A stretch of 64,000 nucleotides of DNA from Gracilibacillus caseinilyticus (GCF_022919115.1 NZ_CP095072.1:3472001-3536000), one strand, 5' to 3'. Shown: positions 8,723 through 17,923, counted from the stretch's first letter. The notes: a model not told the origin generated them from the letters alone. Program-made: numbers and translations.

Positions 8723-8761
8723 GGTTAGTGTAACAAACTCGCGAATTATGTTACACTAACC
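8723..8761. terminator. Bidirectional terminator between sspP and the DUF4256 gene
   Basis: A 13-bp perfect stem GGTTAGTGTAACA / TGTTACACTAACC, with A/T-rich flanks on both sides, separates two convergent genes. Confidence 0.8.
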
Positions 8762-8773
8762 CCCTCTTTATAT

Positions 8774-9337
8774 TCAAACTCTACATGAGCCTCGAAAACC
8801 TCTGGCAGCATAATAGGAGTCTGCCCCATTATGATAAGTGAATACGGTATCATAACGACGATCACAAAAGATCGCCCCACCGCGATTTCTAATTTTCTCA
8901 GGTGTTTTTACCCAACTGGATGTTTTCTTATCGAATTCACCTAGTTTTTGCAACTCTCGATATTCTTCCTCTGTTAATAGTTCAATGCCCATGTCAGCGG
9001 CCATATCCACAGCCGTATTTTCAGGTTTGTGTTTTTTCCTCGACTCCAGTGCTTCTCGATCATAGCAAACACTTCTGCGACCTTTAGGACTTTCAGCGGA
9101 ACAGTCGAAAAATAGGTATGCCTTTGTGTTTTCGTCAAATCCAACGACATCCGGTTCACCGCCTGTCTCTTCCATTTGGTTAAGCGACCACAATCTATTC
9201 GGATCAGCTTCCAGCTTGGCTTCAATTTTATCCCAATCTAATCCTTGATGGCGTTCCGTATTTTTTTCAAAACGGTCTTTCAACAAACTTATTAATTCTT
9301 CCCGTTTCTCAAGCGACAATTCATTATTTTTGGTCAA
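8774..9337 (-). CDS. DUF4256 domain protein
   Basis: About 187 residues, soluble, of the DUF4256 family; the typical core is WSLNQMEETGGEPDVVGFD, YLFFDCSAESPKGRRSVCYD and RGGAIFCDRRYDTVFTYHNGA. I prefer the TTG at 9337 (MTKNNELSL) because AAAGGAG lies nine bases before it; the upstream ATG would place this site inside the gene. Function is unknown. It converges on sspP. Confidence 0.8.
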   Translation of the reverse strand: MTKNNELSLEKREELISLLKDRFEKNTERHQGLDWDKIEAKLEADPNRLWSLNQMEETGGEPDVVGFDENTKAYLFFDCSAESPKGRRSVCYDREALESRKKHKPENTAVDMAADMGIELLTEEEYRELQKLGEFDKKTSSWVKTPEKIRNRGGAIFCDRRYDTVFTYHNGADSYYAARGFRGSCRV

Positions 9338-9428
9338 TTTCTTTTTCTCCTTTCTAAAGATCATTATATGCCTCGTAGAAATAGTAACATAATTATGAAT
9401 AATAGCGCTAAAGGCCGAATGAAAATTT

Positions 9429-9584
9429 TTAGTCGCTTTTAAACTTTACTGCTCTCGTAGCAATAAAAGTTTTGATATGTTCGTCCAATATTATGCTACC
9501 ACCAAAATCATCTTCATAAAAATCAATTATCGCAAAACCAGCGACAATTTGTCCTTGAATTTGATCGTACAAGAAAAACAACTA
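9429..9584 (-). pseudogene. Possible gene remnant (52 codons, no start signal)
   Basis: A short open frame ends DEHIKTFIATRAVKFKSD and includes DQIQGQIVAGFAIIDFYEDD. The composition looks protein-like. No ribosome binding site or ATG is present and a stop lies directly upstream. It may be the C-terminal scrap of a lost gene. I do not recognise the family. The rest of 9338-9760 holds nothing else I can support. Confidence 0.3.
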
Positions 9585-9763
9585 AACGCTGTGATAAGAG
9601 TAATATAGCTAATTATACTGTGCATTCTTGATACTTTCTGTTCGTTATGCATCACAGCACCTCATCCTAACATTAACATAAATATCCAGTAATGCAGGTT
9701 TAAATCTTAAAAAGAATGTAGAACAACAATTTATAGGAAGATTCGCTAATTTAAAATTCTCCA

Positions 9764-9792
9764 TTGCAATCCAGTTCGTTTTTTGTTATAGT
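9764..9792 (+). promoter_or_regulatory. SigA-type promoter of the lysine-riboswitch/dapA unit
   Basis: TTGCAA (-35, 9764-9769) and TATAGT (-10, 9787-9792) are separated by 17 bases, about 60 bases upstream of the aptamer. Confidence 0.65.
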
Positions 9793-9850
9793 GGGAAACA
9801 ACATAAAACAATTTAATATTTTACTTCAATTTTTTTATTGAAGTGAGAAT

Positions 9851-10025
9851 AGAGGAGCAAAGACCAATAGTACATAATCGGAGGAAGATGTTACCTGTGA
9901 TGATTATGGAAAGGGGAATTTGCCGAAGTAATGAAAGCAGACATCAGCTGTTATTACTGGTCCATCATTAAATAAATGCTGGGCTGTCATATAGTGAATA
10001 ACTATATGGAGGGCTATCTCACGCA
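9851..10025 (+). ncRNA. Lysine riboswitch (L box) aptamer
   Basis: The characteristic L-box blocks appear in order: AGAGGAGCAAAG, AGTA, GGAAAGGGGAATTTGCCGAAG, GCTGGGCTGTCATATAG and TATGGAGGGCTATCTC. A terminator follows and then dapA. Lysine binding should favour the terminator. In Bacillus the L box usually precedes lysC; here it controls a stand-alone dapA. Confidence 0.92.
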
Positions 10026-10042
10026 TCGAATCCAATCATTCA

Positions 10043-10080
10043 AGATGCAACAATGATAGCCACATTGTTGCATCTTTTTT
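10043..10080 (+). terminator. Lysine-riboswitch terminator
   Basis: A 13-bp perfect stem AGATGCAACAATG / CATTGTTGCATCT is followed by six Ts, 75 bases upstream of dapA. Confidence 0.9.
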
Positions 10081-10097
10081 AATTGGGGATGAGATAC

Positions 10098-10145
10098 CCT
10101 CTATTCAATGGAATGTCTCAATTGTTTTAAATCTTTGAATAGAGG
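10098..10145 (+). promoter_or_regulatory. Hairpin masking the dapA ribosome binding site
   Basis: CCTCTATTCAA (10098-10108) is an exact 11-base complement of TTGAATAGAGG (10135-10145). The second arm contains the AGAGG of the dapA ribosome binding site. The stem lies downstream of the transcription terminator, so it could add translational control in read-through transcripts. The pairing is seen; the regulatory role is inference. Confidence 0.5.
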
Positions 10146-10154
10146 TGGATAATA

Positions 10155-11045
10155 ATGAATTTCGGACGTATTTTAACGGCAATGGTGACACCTTTTGATC
10201 AACAAGGCCAAATTGATTATAACAAAGCAGAACGATTAATTAATTACTTATTACAAAATGGAACTGATGCAATTGTAGTGGCGGGAACCACAGGTGAATC
10301 CCCAACCCTGTCAAAAGAAGAAAAGATTTCTTTTATTAAATTCGTAGTGAAAACCGTTAGCCGTCGTGTTCCAGTAATAGCAGGTACAGGCTCTAACAAC
10401 ACACAGGAATCGATTGAATTAACAAAAAAAGCAGAAACAATTGGTGCTGACGGCGTACTATTAGTTGCTCCTTACTATAACAAACCTTCTCAGGAAGGGC
10501 TGTATCAACATTTTAAAGTGATTGCTGAAGCAACGACATTACCCGTTATGCTCTATAACATACCAGGAAGAACAAGTGTCAATGTTAATCCGGATACGAT
10601 CATTGAGCTGGCAAAGATTGATAATATCGTTTCGGTTAAAGAAGCTAGTGGTAATTTAGATGCAATGACAAAAATTATTCGCGAAACCAATGATGATTTT
10701 TCCTTATATTCAGGAGATGACACATTAACTCTACCAGCGGTAGCGATTGGTGCTGCAGGTATCGTATCCGTTTCATCTCATATCATTGGCAATGAAATGA
10801 ATGAGATGGTTGCAGCCTGCCAAACTGGAAACATTGTACGCGCCCAAGAATTGCACCAGTACTTAGTACCGATTATGAAATCGATGTTTATGGCACCAAG
10901 CCCCGCACCAATCAAATCAGCACTTGGTATGTTTGGTGTTGACGTTGGAGAAGTAAGATTACCACTCGTTCCACTTAATGAACAGGAAATGACACTCTTG
11001 CAACATGAACTTCATTTCTTACAGAAAAATTATTATGCAGGATAA
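10155..11045 (+). CDS. dapA: 4-hydroxy-tetrahydrodipicolinate synthase
   Basis: 296 residues, full length. It condenses pyruvate with aspartate semialdehyde at the first committed step to diaminopimelate, lysine and spore dipicolinate. The Schiff-base lysine lies in SVKEASG (K162), the catalytic tyrosine in LYNIPGRT (Y134), and the pyruvate-binding GTTGE at 45-49. It stands alone behind a lysine riboswitch rather than in the asd-dapG-dapA operon known from B. subtilis. It is therefore perhaps a second, lysine-repressed copy; the rest of the genome would decide. Confidence 0.95.
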   Translation: MNFGRILTAMVTPFDQQGQIDYNKAERLINYLLQNGTDAIVVAGTTGESPTLSKEEKISFIKFVVKTVSRRVPVIAGTGSNNTQESIELTKKAETIGADGVLLVAPYYNKPSQEGLYQHFKVIAEATTLPVMLYNIPGRTSVNVNPDTIIELAKIDNIVSVKEASGNLDAMTKIIRETNDDFSLYSGDDTLTLPAVAIGAAGIVSVSSHIIGNEMNEMVAACQTGNIVRAQELHQYLVPIMKSMFMAPSPAPIKSALGMFGVDVGEVRLPLVPLNEQEMTLLQHELHFLQKNYYAG

Positions 11046-11098
11046 AGAAACGGGAAAGTCCTCCCGGTCCTAACTAACATAAATAATAAACAACTACC

Positions 11099-11528
11099 TA
11101 TAATATGGATTATGTAAAGTAAAACTGACTGACATTGTGGTGATTTTAAAAGGCTTCATCTGCTTTGCAAAGCTCCGAAAATATGCTCCACGGACGCGGC
11201 TTCAGCTAGGCTACTACTTGAACTACTTCTAAAAGCAGTGATTCTTGGCATTATACGTCATCAGAGTAAGGCATAAAGCTGCAGTTAATGCTCTCTATCC
11301 TACCTGTCGCATTAACTGTGGAGTTAAACTTGAGCGTAAGCCAACCACGTAGATTCCTGCGGGACGTGTAGGTGCTGAAGCTAACTTTGTGAAGCGTTCT
11401 TCTTCACAAAGTTAGCTTCAGCCGTGCCCCGCAGGACGCGAAGTGGTTGGTTGGAGCGGTATCCCAGCACACTAAACATTTCAAAATTATTTCAACGATA
11501 GTTGACATAATCCATATTATAAGAACCC
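11099..11528 (+). repeat. Palindromic intergenic repeat, copy B (long form)
   Basis: About 430 bp. Left end TATAATATGGATTATGT (11099-11115), right end ACATAATCCATATTAT (11505-11520) followed by AAGAACCC. It holds the apical hairpin GCCAACCACGTAG..CTTTGTGAAG / CTTCACAAAG..AAGTGGTTGG. The outer left flank (about 11066-11098, CCGGTCCTAACTAACATAAA) and the outer right tail (to about 11604) also match copy C. It lies between convergent dapA and the epimerase gene. Confidence 0.85.
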
Positions 11529-11610
11529 ATTTTTATGTTCAGCATGATTACTTCTATGACTGTACTAGCGGTACGAAGTTTTGAAAAATTTGCTTTCTTA
11601 CAGGTTAAAA

Positions 11611-11655
11611 AAACTTGCCCCTCTGTTTTTTATAATAGAAAGGGCAAGTTTTTTA
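11611..11655 (-). terminator. Terminator of the aldose epimerase gene
   Basis: AAAAACTTGCCC / GGGCAAGTTTTTT stem-loop, with A and T runs on both sides; it can serve either strand. Confidence 0.8.
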
Positions 11656-11662
11656 GTTTTTA

Positions 11663-12541
11663 TTAATAAAACTTAATATGATATTCTGAAGTAAAGGTTT
11701 CTCCTTTTTTAAGTTTTTGCACACCTAACTTCTCCTTCATATCTCCTGTAGCATCATAGGTGTCGGCTATACCGTACCAAGGTTCAATACATACAAACGG
11801 TGCTATTTTACCGTCTTCCCCATACGGTGACCAAACCCCTACAAATGGAAAGTTTCCAAAAAGTACTTCTACACCATTTTCTGATTTATGAGAAGCAAGT
11901 TTCACCTTGTCTATATTGCTGTAGACGAGTGCATCATTTTTAAATAATGAATTAGAAAGCGGAATTTCCTCTATATCATTAGCAGCTCCCTTCTCATGAA
12001 TCAGTGCATCCTTCAGTTCGTATTCGATTACTTCTTTATCTTTGGCAGGTGTAATATGCAAGCTGTAGTCTTCCATTGTTTCATCTTCTATCAGAGGTAA
12101 TCGGAATGCAGGATGTGCCCCAATTGAAAAATACATCTCCTCAGCATTTTTATTGATAATTTCCCAGCGAACAGCTAGTGATTCGCCCTGTAATGAATAA
12201 TGTATGTATGCTGTAAATTCGTACGGGTACATATGACGAAATTGTCCATCAGAGTGAAACACGAATGAGATACTGTTTGTTGTATGTTTATCCACCTCAA
12301 ATTCCACATCTCTCAGAAAACCGTGTTGTGACATGGTGAATGTCTTTCCATTAAGCTGATACTGATCTTCTTTTAATCTTCCTACAATCGGAAACAATAC
12401 CGGAGAAACACGTCCCCAATAGGTTTTATCTCCAGTCCACATGTAGTCTAAGCCATTTTCCATGTGCTTTACTTTACGTATTTCTGCTCCTTGTTTTGCA
12501 ATTTCTACTTTCAACACTTCATTTTGAATTTCCAAAGCCAT
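11663..12541 (-). CDS. Aldose 1-epimerase family protein (LacX-like)
   Basis: 292 residues of the galactose mutarotase fold. Family motifs seen include GRVSPVLFPIVGRLK, QHGFLRD (catalytic His region), IGAHPAFRLPL (second His) and FVCIEPWYGIAD (the catalytic Glu region). This subgroup (LacX/YphB-like) acts on uncertain sugars or sugar phosphates. It is monocistronic, with a GAGGGATC site before the ATG. Exact substrate unknown. Confidence 0.82.
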   Translation of the reverse strand: MALEIQNEVLKVEIAKQGAEIRKVKHMENGLDYMWTGDKTYWGRVSPVLFPIVGRLKEDQYQLNGKTFTMSQHGFLRDVEFEVDKHTTNSISFVFHSDGQFRHMYPYEFTAYIHYSLQGESLAVRWEIINKNAEEMYFSIGAHPAFRLPLIEDETMEDYSLHITPAKDKEVIEYELKDALIHEKGAANDIEEIPLSNSLFKNDALVYSNIDKVKLASHKSENGVEVLFGNFPFVGVWSPYGEDGKIAPFVCIEPWYGIADTYDATGDMKEKLGVQKLKKGETFTSEYHIKFY

Positions 12542-12642
12542 TTAGATCCCTCTTCTTTTTCTTTCTTGTTTACGATTTTTCTATACCTTTATTATTATAA
12601 CATTTGATATCTTTAGGTTCACATGTGACAGATTGTAGTAAA

Positions 12643-12670
12643 AAAAGAGCTAACTTTGTAGCTCTTTTTA
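12643..12670 (-). terminator. Terminator of the penicillin-binding protein gene
   Basis: AAAAAGAGCTA..TAGCTCTTTTT overlaps the end of the coding region and is followed on the minus strand by a run of Ts. Confidence 0.8.
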
Positions 12671-14767
12671 CTCTTCCTCTTCTGTTTGTTGATTATCTTT
12701 CATTTCGTAGTATGTTTTAATAATACGTTTACCGATTGCATGATGAATTTGATGTCTGCCTGATCCAGTACCATTTTCAGGTACCATGATGGCAAAGGCA
12801 ACTTTCGGTTCATCTAGTGGTGTATATCCAATTAATGCTAAATTGTCGGTATAAGTTTCAACTCCATTGTCGACGATAGGCTTTTCTGCTGTACCGGTCT
12901 TCCCAGCCATTTCATAAGGAAAGCCACTCCACTGACCACTTGCCGTTCCTCGAGAACCAGCATACACTCTTCTAAAACCTTCTTGTACTCTCTCAATATA
13001 CTTCTGATCCATTTCCACTCTGTTCAGAACTTCCGGCTCAAATGATTGAATGATTTTACCAGGAGCACTCTCCTCGCCACTAGGTTCTCTTATTTCTTTC
13101 ACAAGGCGAGGTTTCATGCGATAACCATCATTCGCAATGGTCGACACATATTGAGCTAACTGTAGCGTTGTATACGTATCGTATTGTCCGATAGCTAAAT
13201 GCATTAAATTTTCTGTACTAGGTTCACCAGTTAATCCTGTTGCTTCATACGGTAAATCAATACCTGTCTCGACACCTAGGCCAAACTGACTGTAATAATT
13301 TCTCAGCTTATTAAACGTTTCCGGTTCATTAATATTTAATGGTTCATTTTGCCGATAAACACCATTTCCAATTTTAATAGCTACTTTTGCCATGTACACG
13401 TTAGACGACCGTTCTAAAGCAACCAAATCTGAAATTGCCCCCATTGCTGAACCATGGGATGAGAATGATGGTGAACCTTTAATTTTAATCGGTGCATCCA
13501 CCAGTGTCGAACCAATGCCTACTACACCTTCCTGATATCCAGCCAGCAAGGTCGCCCCCTTTATGGAGGAACCTGGTTCATGTGCATCATAAACTGTTCG
13601 GTAAGCTTGATTCATAAACTCATTTGTTTCACGGTCATAACGAAATCCGGACATTGCAAGTATATCACCGGTTTGCGGATTCATTACTACAGCTAATGCA
13701 TCTTTTAAATAACCATTGTTACTAGCAGGGTTATGAATCGCCGTTTCCAGCTCTTCTTTCACAATCTTATCCACTTCTTGCTGAAATTCCATATCCGTAG
13801 TCAAGACAAGATCTTTACCCCTTTGTCCTTCCACCACAACTTCTGAACTAATAACATTTCCGTCTGCATCCGTGGTATAGTTCACTTTCTCTTTTCTTCC
13901 TCTTAAAACATGTTCATACTCCTGCTCTAATCCACTTTCACCAACACGATCATTCCTCGTATAGCCATTAGATAAATAAAACTGACTGTTGTCTCTTGGT
14001 ATCCCTTGTTCAGAAGTAGAGATACCACCGATAAAAGAGCTGATCGTATTTTCATACATGTTTTTCCTTTCCCAATCAATCATCGCGTTGATTCCTTCCA
14101 GATGATAGAGGTTTTCTGCTACTTTCGCATACTCCTCATCTGTTAACCCTTCATTAACGACGATATGTGGTGACAATTCATATGCAGCGGCAAGCTCTTT
14201 CTTGATCGCGATAATGTTTAATAAATCAGCATTCCAGTCTACTTTGTCTAAATCTTCCTGTGTGATCTTCTTTAGTTCCACCTTATATTGTTCACTACTG
14301 TCAAGTGCCTTTTCTTCTTTTGTTAACCTCTCCGCTACTGTGTCACGATTCTCGAGATACCAATATTCTTTTTTATCTCTTTCGCTGATTGATTCTGTTA
14401 ATTCTTCTTCATCTTTGATAATCGTGATATATGCCGCTAACTCTTCAGCTAATTTTAACAGGTCTTCTGCAGACTCCCCGTTCTTAGGCGGTGTATACGT
14501 AATCGCTTTTACCGGTTCGTTATCTAAAATTAAATCATGATTGCTGTCATACATTTTCCCTCTTGGCACAGCTTTTTCTGTAGGTGTATTAGCGGTTTCA
14601 TTAATTTCCCGCTGTGCTTCTTCCCCATTCAGAATTTGCACAATACCTAACTGAACAATTAGTAGTGAAAAAATCAGAAAGACAAAGGCAAATAATATAT
14701 TTAAACGAATAGGCAATTGCGATCGTTTCTTTTTTGGCTTTTTCTTTAATATAGCATTCGGCTTCAT
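12668..14767 (-). CDS. Class B penicillin-binding protein (PbpA/PbpH type transpeptidase)
   Basis: 699 residues from the ATG at 14767, which has a GAGGGGG site; an in-frame ATG 75 bases upstream has none. A basic N-terminus and one membrane anchor (about 21-47 of this start) precede the PBP dimerisation region (VPRGKMYDSN). The transpeptidase domain has SxxK (SSIK, active serine about 400), SxN (SSN, about 454-456) and KTG (AGKTGTAEKP, about 625). It cross-links peptidoglycan at the outer membrane face. The N-terminus resembles B. subtilis PBP2A (PbpA), which shapes rod elongation. It is a single-gene unit here. Confidence 0.9.
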   Translation of the reverse strand: MKPNAILKKKPKKKRSQLPIRLNILFAFVFLIFSLLIVQLGIVQILNGEEAQREINETANTPTEKAVPRGKMYDSNHDLILDNEPVKAITYTPPKNGESAEDLLKLAEELAAYITIIKDEEELTESISERDKKEYWYLENRDTVAERLTKEEKALDSSEQYKVELKKITQEDLDKVDWNADLLNIIAIKKELAAAYELSPHIVVNEGLTDEEYAKVAENLYHLEGINAMIDWERKNMYENTISSFIGGISTSEQGIPRDNSQFYLSNGYTRNDRVGESGLEQEYEHVLRGRKEKVNYTTDADGNVISSEVVVEGQRGKDLVLTTDMEFQQEVDKIVKEELETAIHNPASNNGYLKDALAVVMNPQTGDILAMSGFRYDRETNEFMNQAYRTVYDAHEPGSSIKGATLLAGYQEGVVGIGSTLVDAPIKIKGSPSFSSHGSAMGAISDLVALERSSNVYMAKVAIKIGNGVYRQNEPLNINEPETFNKLRNYYSQFGLGVETGIDLPYEATGLTGEPSTENLMHLAIGQYDTYTTLQLAQYVSTIANDGYRMKPRLVKEIREPSGEESAPGKIIQSFEPEVLNRVEMDQKYIERVQEGFRRVYAGSRGTASGQWSGFPYEMAGKTGTAEKPIVDNGVETYTDNLALIGYTPLDEPKVAFAIMVPENGTGSGRHQIHHAIGKRIIKTYYEMKDNQQTEEEE

Positions 14768-15049
14768 CCTGTATTCCCCCTCATTGTATACAGTATAACA
14801 TGTTTCATGGAATATTTTATACTCATTAACACAAATAGCCATTTATGTAAGTCAACTATCTTATTTTAAGCTGTAAAAAATTTAGAAGTTAGTTTAGAAA
14901 GTAAAGGTCTTCGTGTAAAGTATTTCAATCCTTGCCAACATTCGTTATGCTTAACTCGAAGCGCCAAAGTAAGCGTTATCATATATTTAGGAGGTGGAAC
15001 TGACTTACTGCAATACGACACTTTTCAAAAGATAAGGAGGAATTTGCGA

Positions 15050-16111
15050 GTGAAACAGCACCAAAAAAGATACCTTATTACCACATTACTTTGCTTTATC
15101 CTGATGGTTCCGGCAGTGAATGTACATGCCGCAGTAACAAGCAATGATACAGGTACCCATGATGGTTATGATTATGAGTTCTGGAAAGACAGTGGCGGTT
15201 CAGGCAGTATGACGCTTAATAGCGGTGGAGCATTTAGTGCGGAATGGAGTAACATTAACAACATATTGTTTCGTAAAGGGAAAAAGTTTGATCAGACACA
15301 AACCCACCAGCAAATTGGCAACATTTCGATTAATTATGGGGCGACTTATCAGCCGAACGGCAACTCATACTTGTGTGTATACGGTTGGACAGTGGATCCA
15401 CTGGTAGAATATTATATTGTCGATAGCTGGGGCGATTGGCGTCCACCTGGAGCAACAGCAAAAGGTACTATTACCGTAGATGGTGGAACGTATGACATTT
15501 ATGAAACGACCAGAACGAACCAGCCGTCCATAGAGGGAACAGCAACATTCCAGCAATATTGGAGTGTGCGCAGAACAAAACGTACAAGCGGGACCATCTC
15601 TGTCAGTGAGCATTTTAAAAAATGGGAAAGCTTAGGCATGGAAATGGGAAACATGCATGAAGTAGCACTTACAGTAGAAGGCTATCAAAGCAGCGGTACG
15701 GCTAATGTGTACAGTAATACACTAACGATCGGCGGCGATGAAAGTGGCAGTACGACCAGAGTAGAAGCAGAGACCATGACGAAAAGTGGACAGTATACCG
15801 GAAATATCAGCTCCCCTTTTAACGGAGTCGGGTTATACGGCAACAATGATTCCGTTAAATACACGCAATATTTTGCAAACGGTACGCACAGTTTTTCACT
15901 AAGAGGTGCATCCAATAATTCGAACATGGCCAGAGTTGATTTGAAAATTGGCGGACAGACAAAAGGTACATTTTATTTTGGTGATAGTTATCCTGCTGTT
16001 TATACATTAGACAATGTCTCTCACGGAACTGGTAATCAGGAGATTGAGCTCGTAGTTACGAGTGATGATGGGCAATGGGATGCATTGATCGATTTTTTAG
16101 AAGTCGAGTAA
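15050..16111 (+). CDS. Secreted GH11 endo-1,4-beta-xylanase with CBM36
   Basis: 353 residues from the GTG at 15050; AAGGAGG lies nine bases before it, whereas the TTG at 15044 is too close. A signal peptide ([19 protein letters not shown]) is followed by a GH11 jelly-roll domain (about 30-228). The nucleophile is in [14 protein letters not shown] (E120) and the acid/base in [11 protein letters not shown] (E210). A short Ser/Gly linker leads to a C-terminal CBM36-type module (about 236-353, [15 protein letters not shown]). CBM36 binds xylan with calcium. This domain order is known from alkaliphilic Bacillus xylanase J. Monocistronic; a partner beta-xylosidase is not in the window. Confidence 0.93.
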   Translation: MKQHQKRYLITTLLCFILMVPAVNVHAAVTSNDTGTHDGYDYEFWKDSGGSGSMTLNSGGAFSAEWSNINNILFRKGKKFDQTQTHQQIGNISINYGATYQPNGNSYLCVYGWTVDPLVEYYIVDSWGDWRPPGATAKGTITVDGGTYDIYETTRTNQPSIEGTATFQQYWSVRRTKRTSGTISVSEHFKKWESLGMEMGNMHEVALTVEGYQSSGTANVYSNTLTIGGDESGSTTRVEAETMTKSGQYTGNISSPFNGVGLYGNNDSVKYTQYFANGTHSFSLRGASNNSNMARVDLKIGGQTKGTFYFGDSYPAVYTLDNVSHGTGNQEIELVVTSDDGQWDALIDFLEVE

Positions 16112-16122
16112 CAACACTTTCT

Positions 16123-16153
16123 AGCCCCAACGGTATAATGGACCGCTGGGGCT
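16123..16153 (+). terminator. Terminator of the xylanase gene
   Basis: AGCCCCAACGGT / ACCGCTGGGGCT stem-loop 11 bases after the stop codon; only a short T tract follows. Confidence 0.65.
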
Positions 16154-16168
16154 GCTTTCATGTGTATT

Positions 16169-17374
16169 TTACTCCTGCCATTTAGCATATGAGAATCCTT
16201 TATAAATACTCCATACTAAGGCTATGGCCAACAATGTCATCACCCATCCACCTATTTGCACGCTGATTTGAATAGAAATTTTTTCGGCTGCAACACCTAT
16301 CAAAGTAGTAACCAACATAATGAGGACAGCCTCAAAAAATTGAAACATACTAGCAATTCTTCCCATCATATAGACCGGAATATTATATTGAAAGTATGTA
16401 AGAATGCCTGTATTTGCAAAGGAAATGAAAAACGCGAGACTAAAAAATCCAACCGATGCCGACAAGAATGAACTAGAATAAGCATAGATGATGTACCCGA
16501 TGGAAACAAAGATCGTGCCAGCCCCAATTAAAATATATATAGCGACTTTACTGCCAATGAGTGTATTAATGAGTGCTCCGACAACAATTCCCATGCCAGC
16601 AATGGATACCAGGATACTATATTCACTATTGGATAAAGACAGTACCACTTTTGTAAAAGACACTTCGAGAGAATCAATGCCACTCGGCAGTATGACCATT
16701 ACACAGCTGCTTAGTAAATAAATACCCATAATGTGCTTATGTTTTTGACTGAATGTGAACACCATATGCCAATCTTCTCTTAATAGCTTTGAGGAAAATT
16801 TTTTATTCATCGAATCTTTTCTTTGATCCATGTCTACGTTTGGCAGCAGCCAAGTGATCATACCTGAAAATAATAATGCTACCGCATTGATTAAAATCGC
16901 CATTTCTGGGTCACTTATTAAAAATAGTAGACCTGAAATCGCTGGCCCGATAAAGAATGCACCCGATGTCACTAAACTTAAAATAGAATTAAACTGTTGT
17001 CTGCTGGTTTCTGGTATTAATTTCGTCATATAAGTGATCGATACTGGTTCGAATATTGCGCTTGACATGTTGACGATAAGTACAGCTGCGTAAATGGTGA
17101 TAAGATCCTCTGTGAATAGTAATGAAAATATTACCAGTACTCTAAATAAATCAAGAAAGATCATTAAGTGACGCTTATTTAATCGATCTATCAAACTTCC
17201 AGCCCAAAGATTTGTCAATAACGTTGCGATAGGTTTTATTAAGTATAAGCCAGTAACTGCAAGTGGTGAGGATGTCTTATCTAACACAATCAAGTTTAAA
17301 GCAAGAAAGTATATCCATTCGCCAATATTTGATATGCCAATACCTAAAAGTAATAGAAATGCATAATATTTCAT
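16169..17374 (-). CDS. MFS transporter behind a T-box leader
   Basis: About 401 residues with 12 predicted membrane segments and the MFS loop motif (GSLIDRLNKRHLM, near residue 62). It resembles the MefA-like/enterobactin-exporter-type efflux subfamily. I start it at the ATG 17374 (MKYYAFLL), which has an AGGGGGGAA site; the upstream in-frame ATG lies in the leader. Substrate is unknown. The T-box directly upstream implies induction when one aminoacyl-tRNA is scarce, which suggests an amino-acid or peptide transporter rather than drug efflux. That is inference. Confidence 0.85.
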   Translation of the reverse strand: MKYYAFLLLLGIGISNIGEWIYFLALNLIVLDKTSSPLAVTGLYLIKPIATLLTNLWAGSLIDRLNKRHLMIFLDLFRVLVIFSLLFTEDLITIYAAVLIVNMSSAIFEPVSITYMTKLIPETSRQQFNSILSLVTSGAFFIGPAISGLLFLISDPEMAILINAVALLFSGMITWLLPNVDMDQRKDSMNKKFSSKLLREDWHMVFTFSQKHKHIMGIYLLSSCVMVILPSGIDSLEVSFTKVVLSLSNSEYSILVSIAGMGIVVGALINTLIGSKVAIYILIGAGTIFVSIGYIIYAYSSSFLSASVGFFSLAFFISFANTGILTYFQYNIPVYMMGRIASMFQFFEAVLIMLVTTLIGVAAEKISIQISVQIGGWVMTLLAIALVWSIYKGFSYAKWQE

Positions 17375-17410
17375 GTTGATTCCCCCCTGTTTCACGGCTA
17401 TTTCTGAAAC

Positions 17411-17452
17411 AAAAAAATCTCGCCCCAAGACTGTGTCTTAGGGACGAGATTT
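17411..17452 (-). terminator. T-box-controlled terminator before the MFS gene
   Basis: On the minus strand AATCTCGTCCCTAAGAC / GTCTTGGGGCGAGATT runs into TTTTT, 37 bases upstream of the MFS start. Confidence 0.85.
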
Positions 17453-17690
17453 ATTCACCGTGGTACCACCCATATTCGTTAATATATCACTATATTAACC
17501 TCTTCAAGTACAACAACTCTCTGCATATACTCTAGCTCTGTAACAGGAGCTCCTGTCACGCCATCATCTTTAAAGAAATCCAACGCGATACTCTGAGGCT
17601 TGTTTCAATAAAGTCATACATACCCCTTTTCAGCAGCTGGGGCTCTCTAATATGAATGGTTCTTTATTTACTCTTCTCTTCTATGTATGT
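17411..17690 (-). ncRNA. T-box leader, predicted threonine specifier (ACA)
   Basis: The T-box sequence GGTGGTACCACGG lies at 17458-17470 (minus). Stem I shows the loop-E pair AGTA (17669-17672) and GAA, with AATAAAG / CTTTATT directly distal to it and AGAGAG plus GCTG in the upper stem. The bases after GAA read ACA then A, so the specifier is ACA (17601-17603, Thr). The same rule gives CCT (Pro) for the proB leader in this window, which supports the reading. Confidence 0.85.
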
Positions 17691-17748
17691 AAGTATTAAT
17701 TTTGTATATATTACCATTTAACAAGGTCCGATGCAAGACAATTAGATG

Positions 17749-17923
17749 TTACTTTTTCAGTAATCCTGTGAAGACAACGCCAACTATTATAAATCCTAAT
17801 ACAATCGGAATCAATAATTGACTGAGATAGTTGTAGACATTCATAAAGAGTTGTTGTAATGGTATGTCAAATAGAATTGCTAGGATGAGTAGAACTAAAA
17901 TGGCTACTAACCATTTCCTCATT
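17749..17923 (-). CDS. Small two-helix membrane protein
   Basis: About 57 residues from the ATG in ..IMRKWLVAILV. Two hydrophobic helices (WLVAILVLLILAILFDI and LLIPIVLGFIIVGVVFTGLL) and a LysLys C-terminus are seen. A GGAGG lies upstream; in-frame ATG/GTG starts up to 12 residues earlier are possible. No family recognised. It neighbours another tiny membrane protein gene (18500-18586). Confidence 0.5.

Noticed and set aside
14202..14540. 112-codon plus-strand frame within the PBP gene
   Set aside because: Shadow of the well-supported minus-strand penicillin-binding protein; Ser-rich composition typical of antisense frames.
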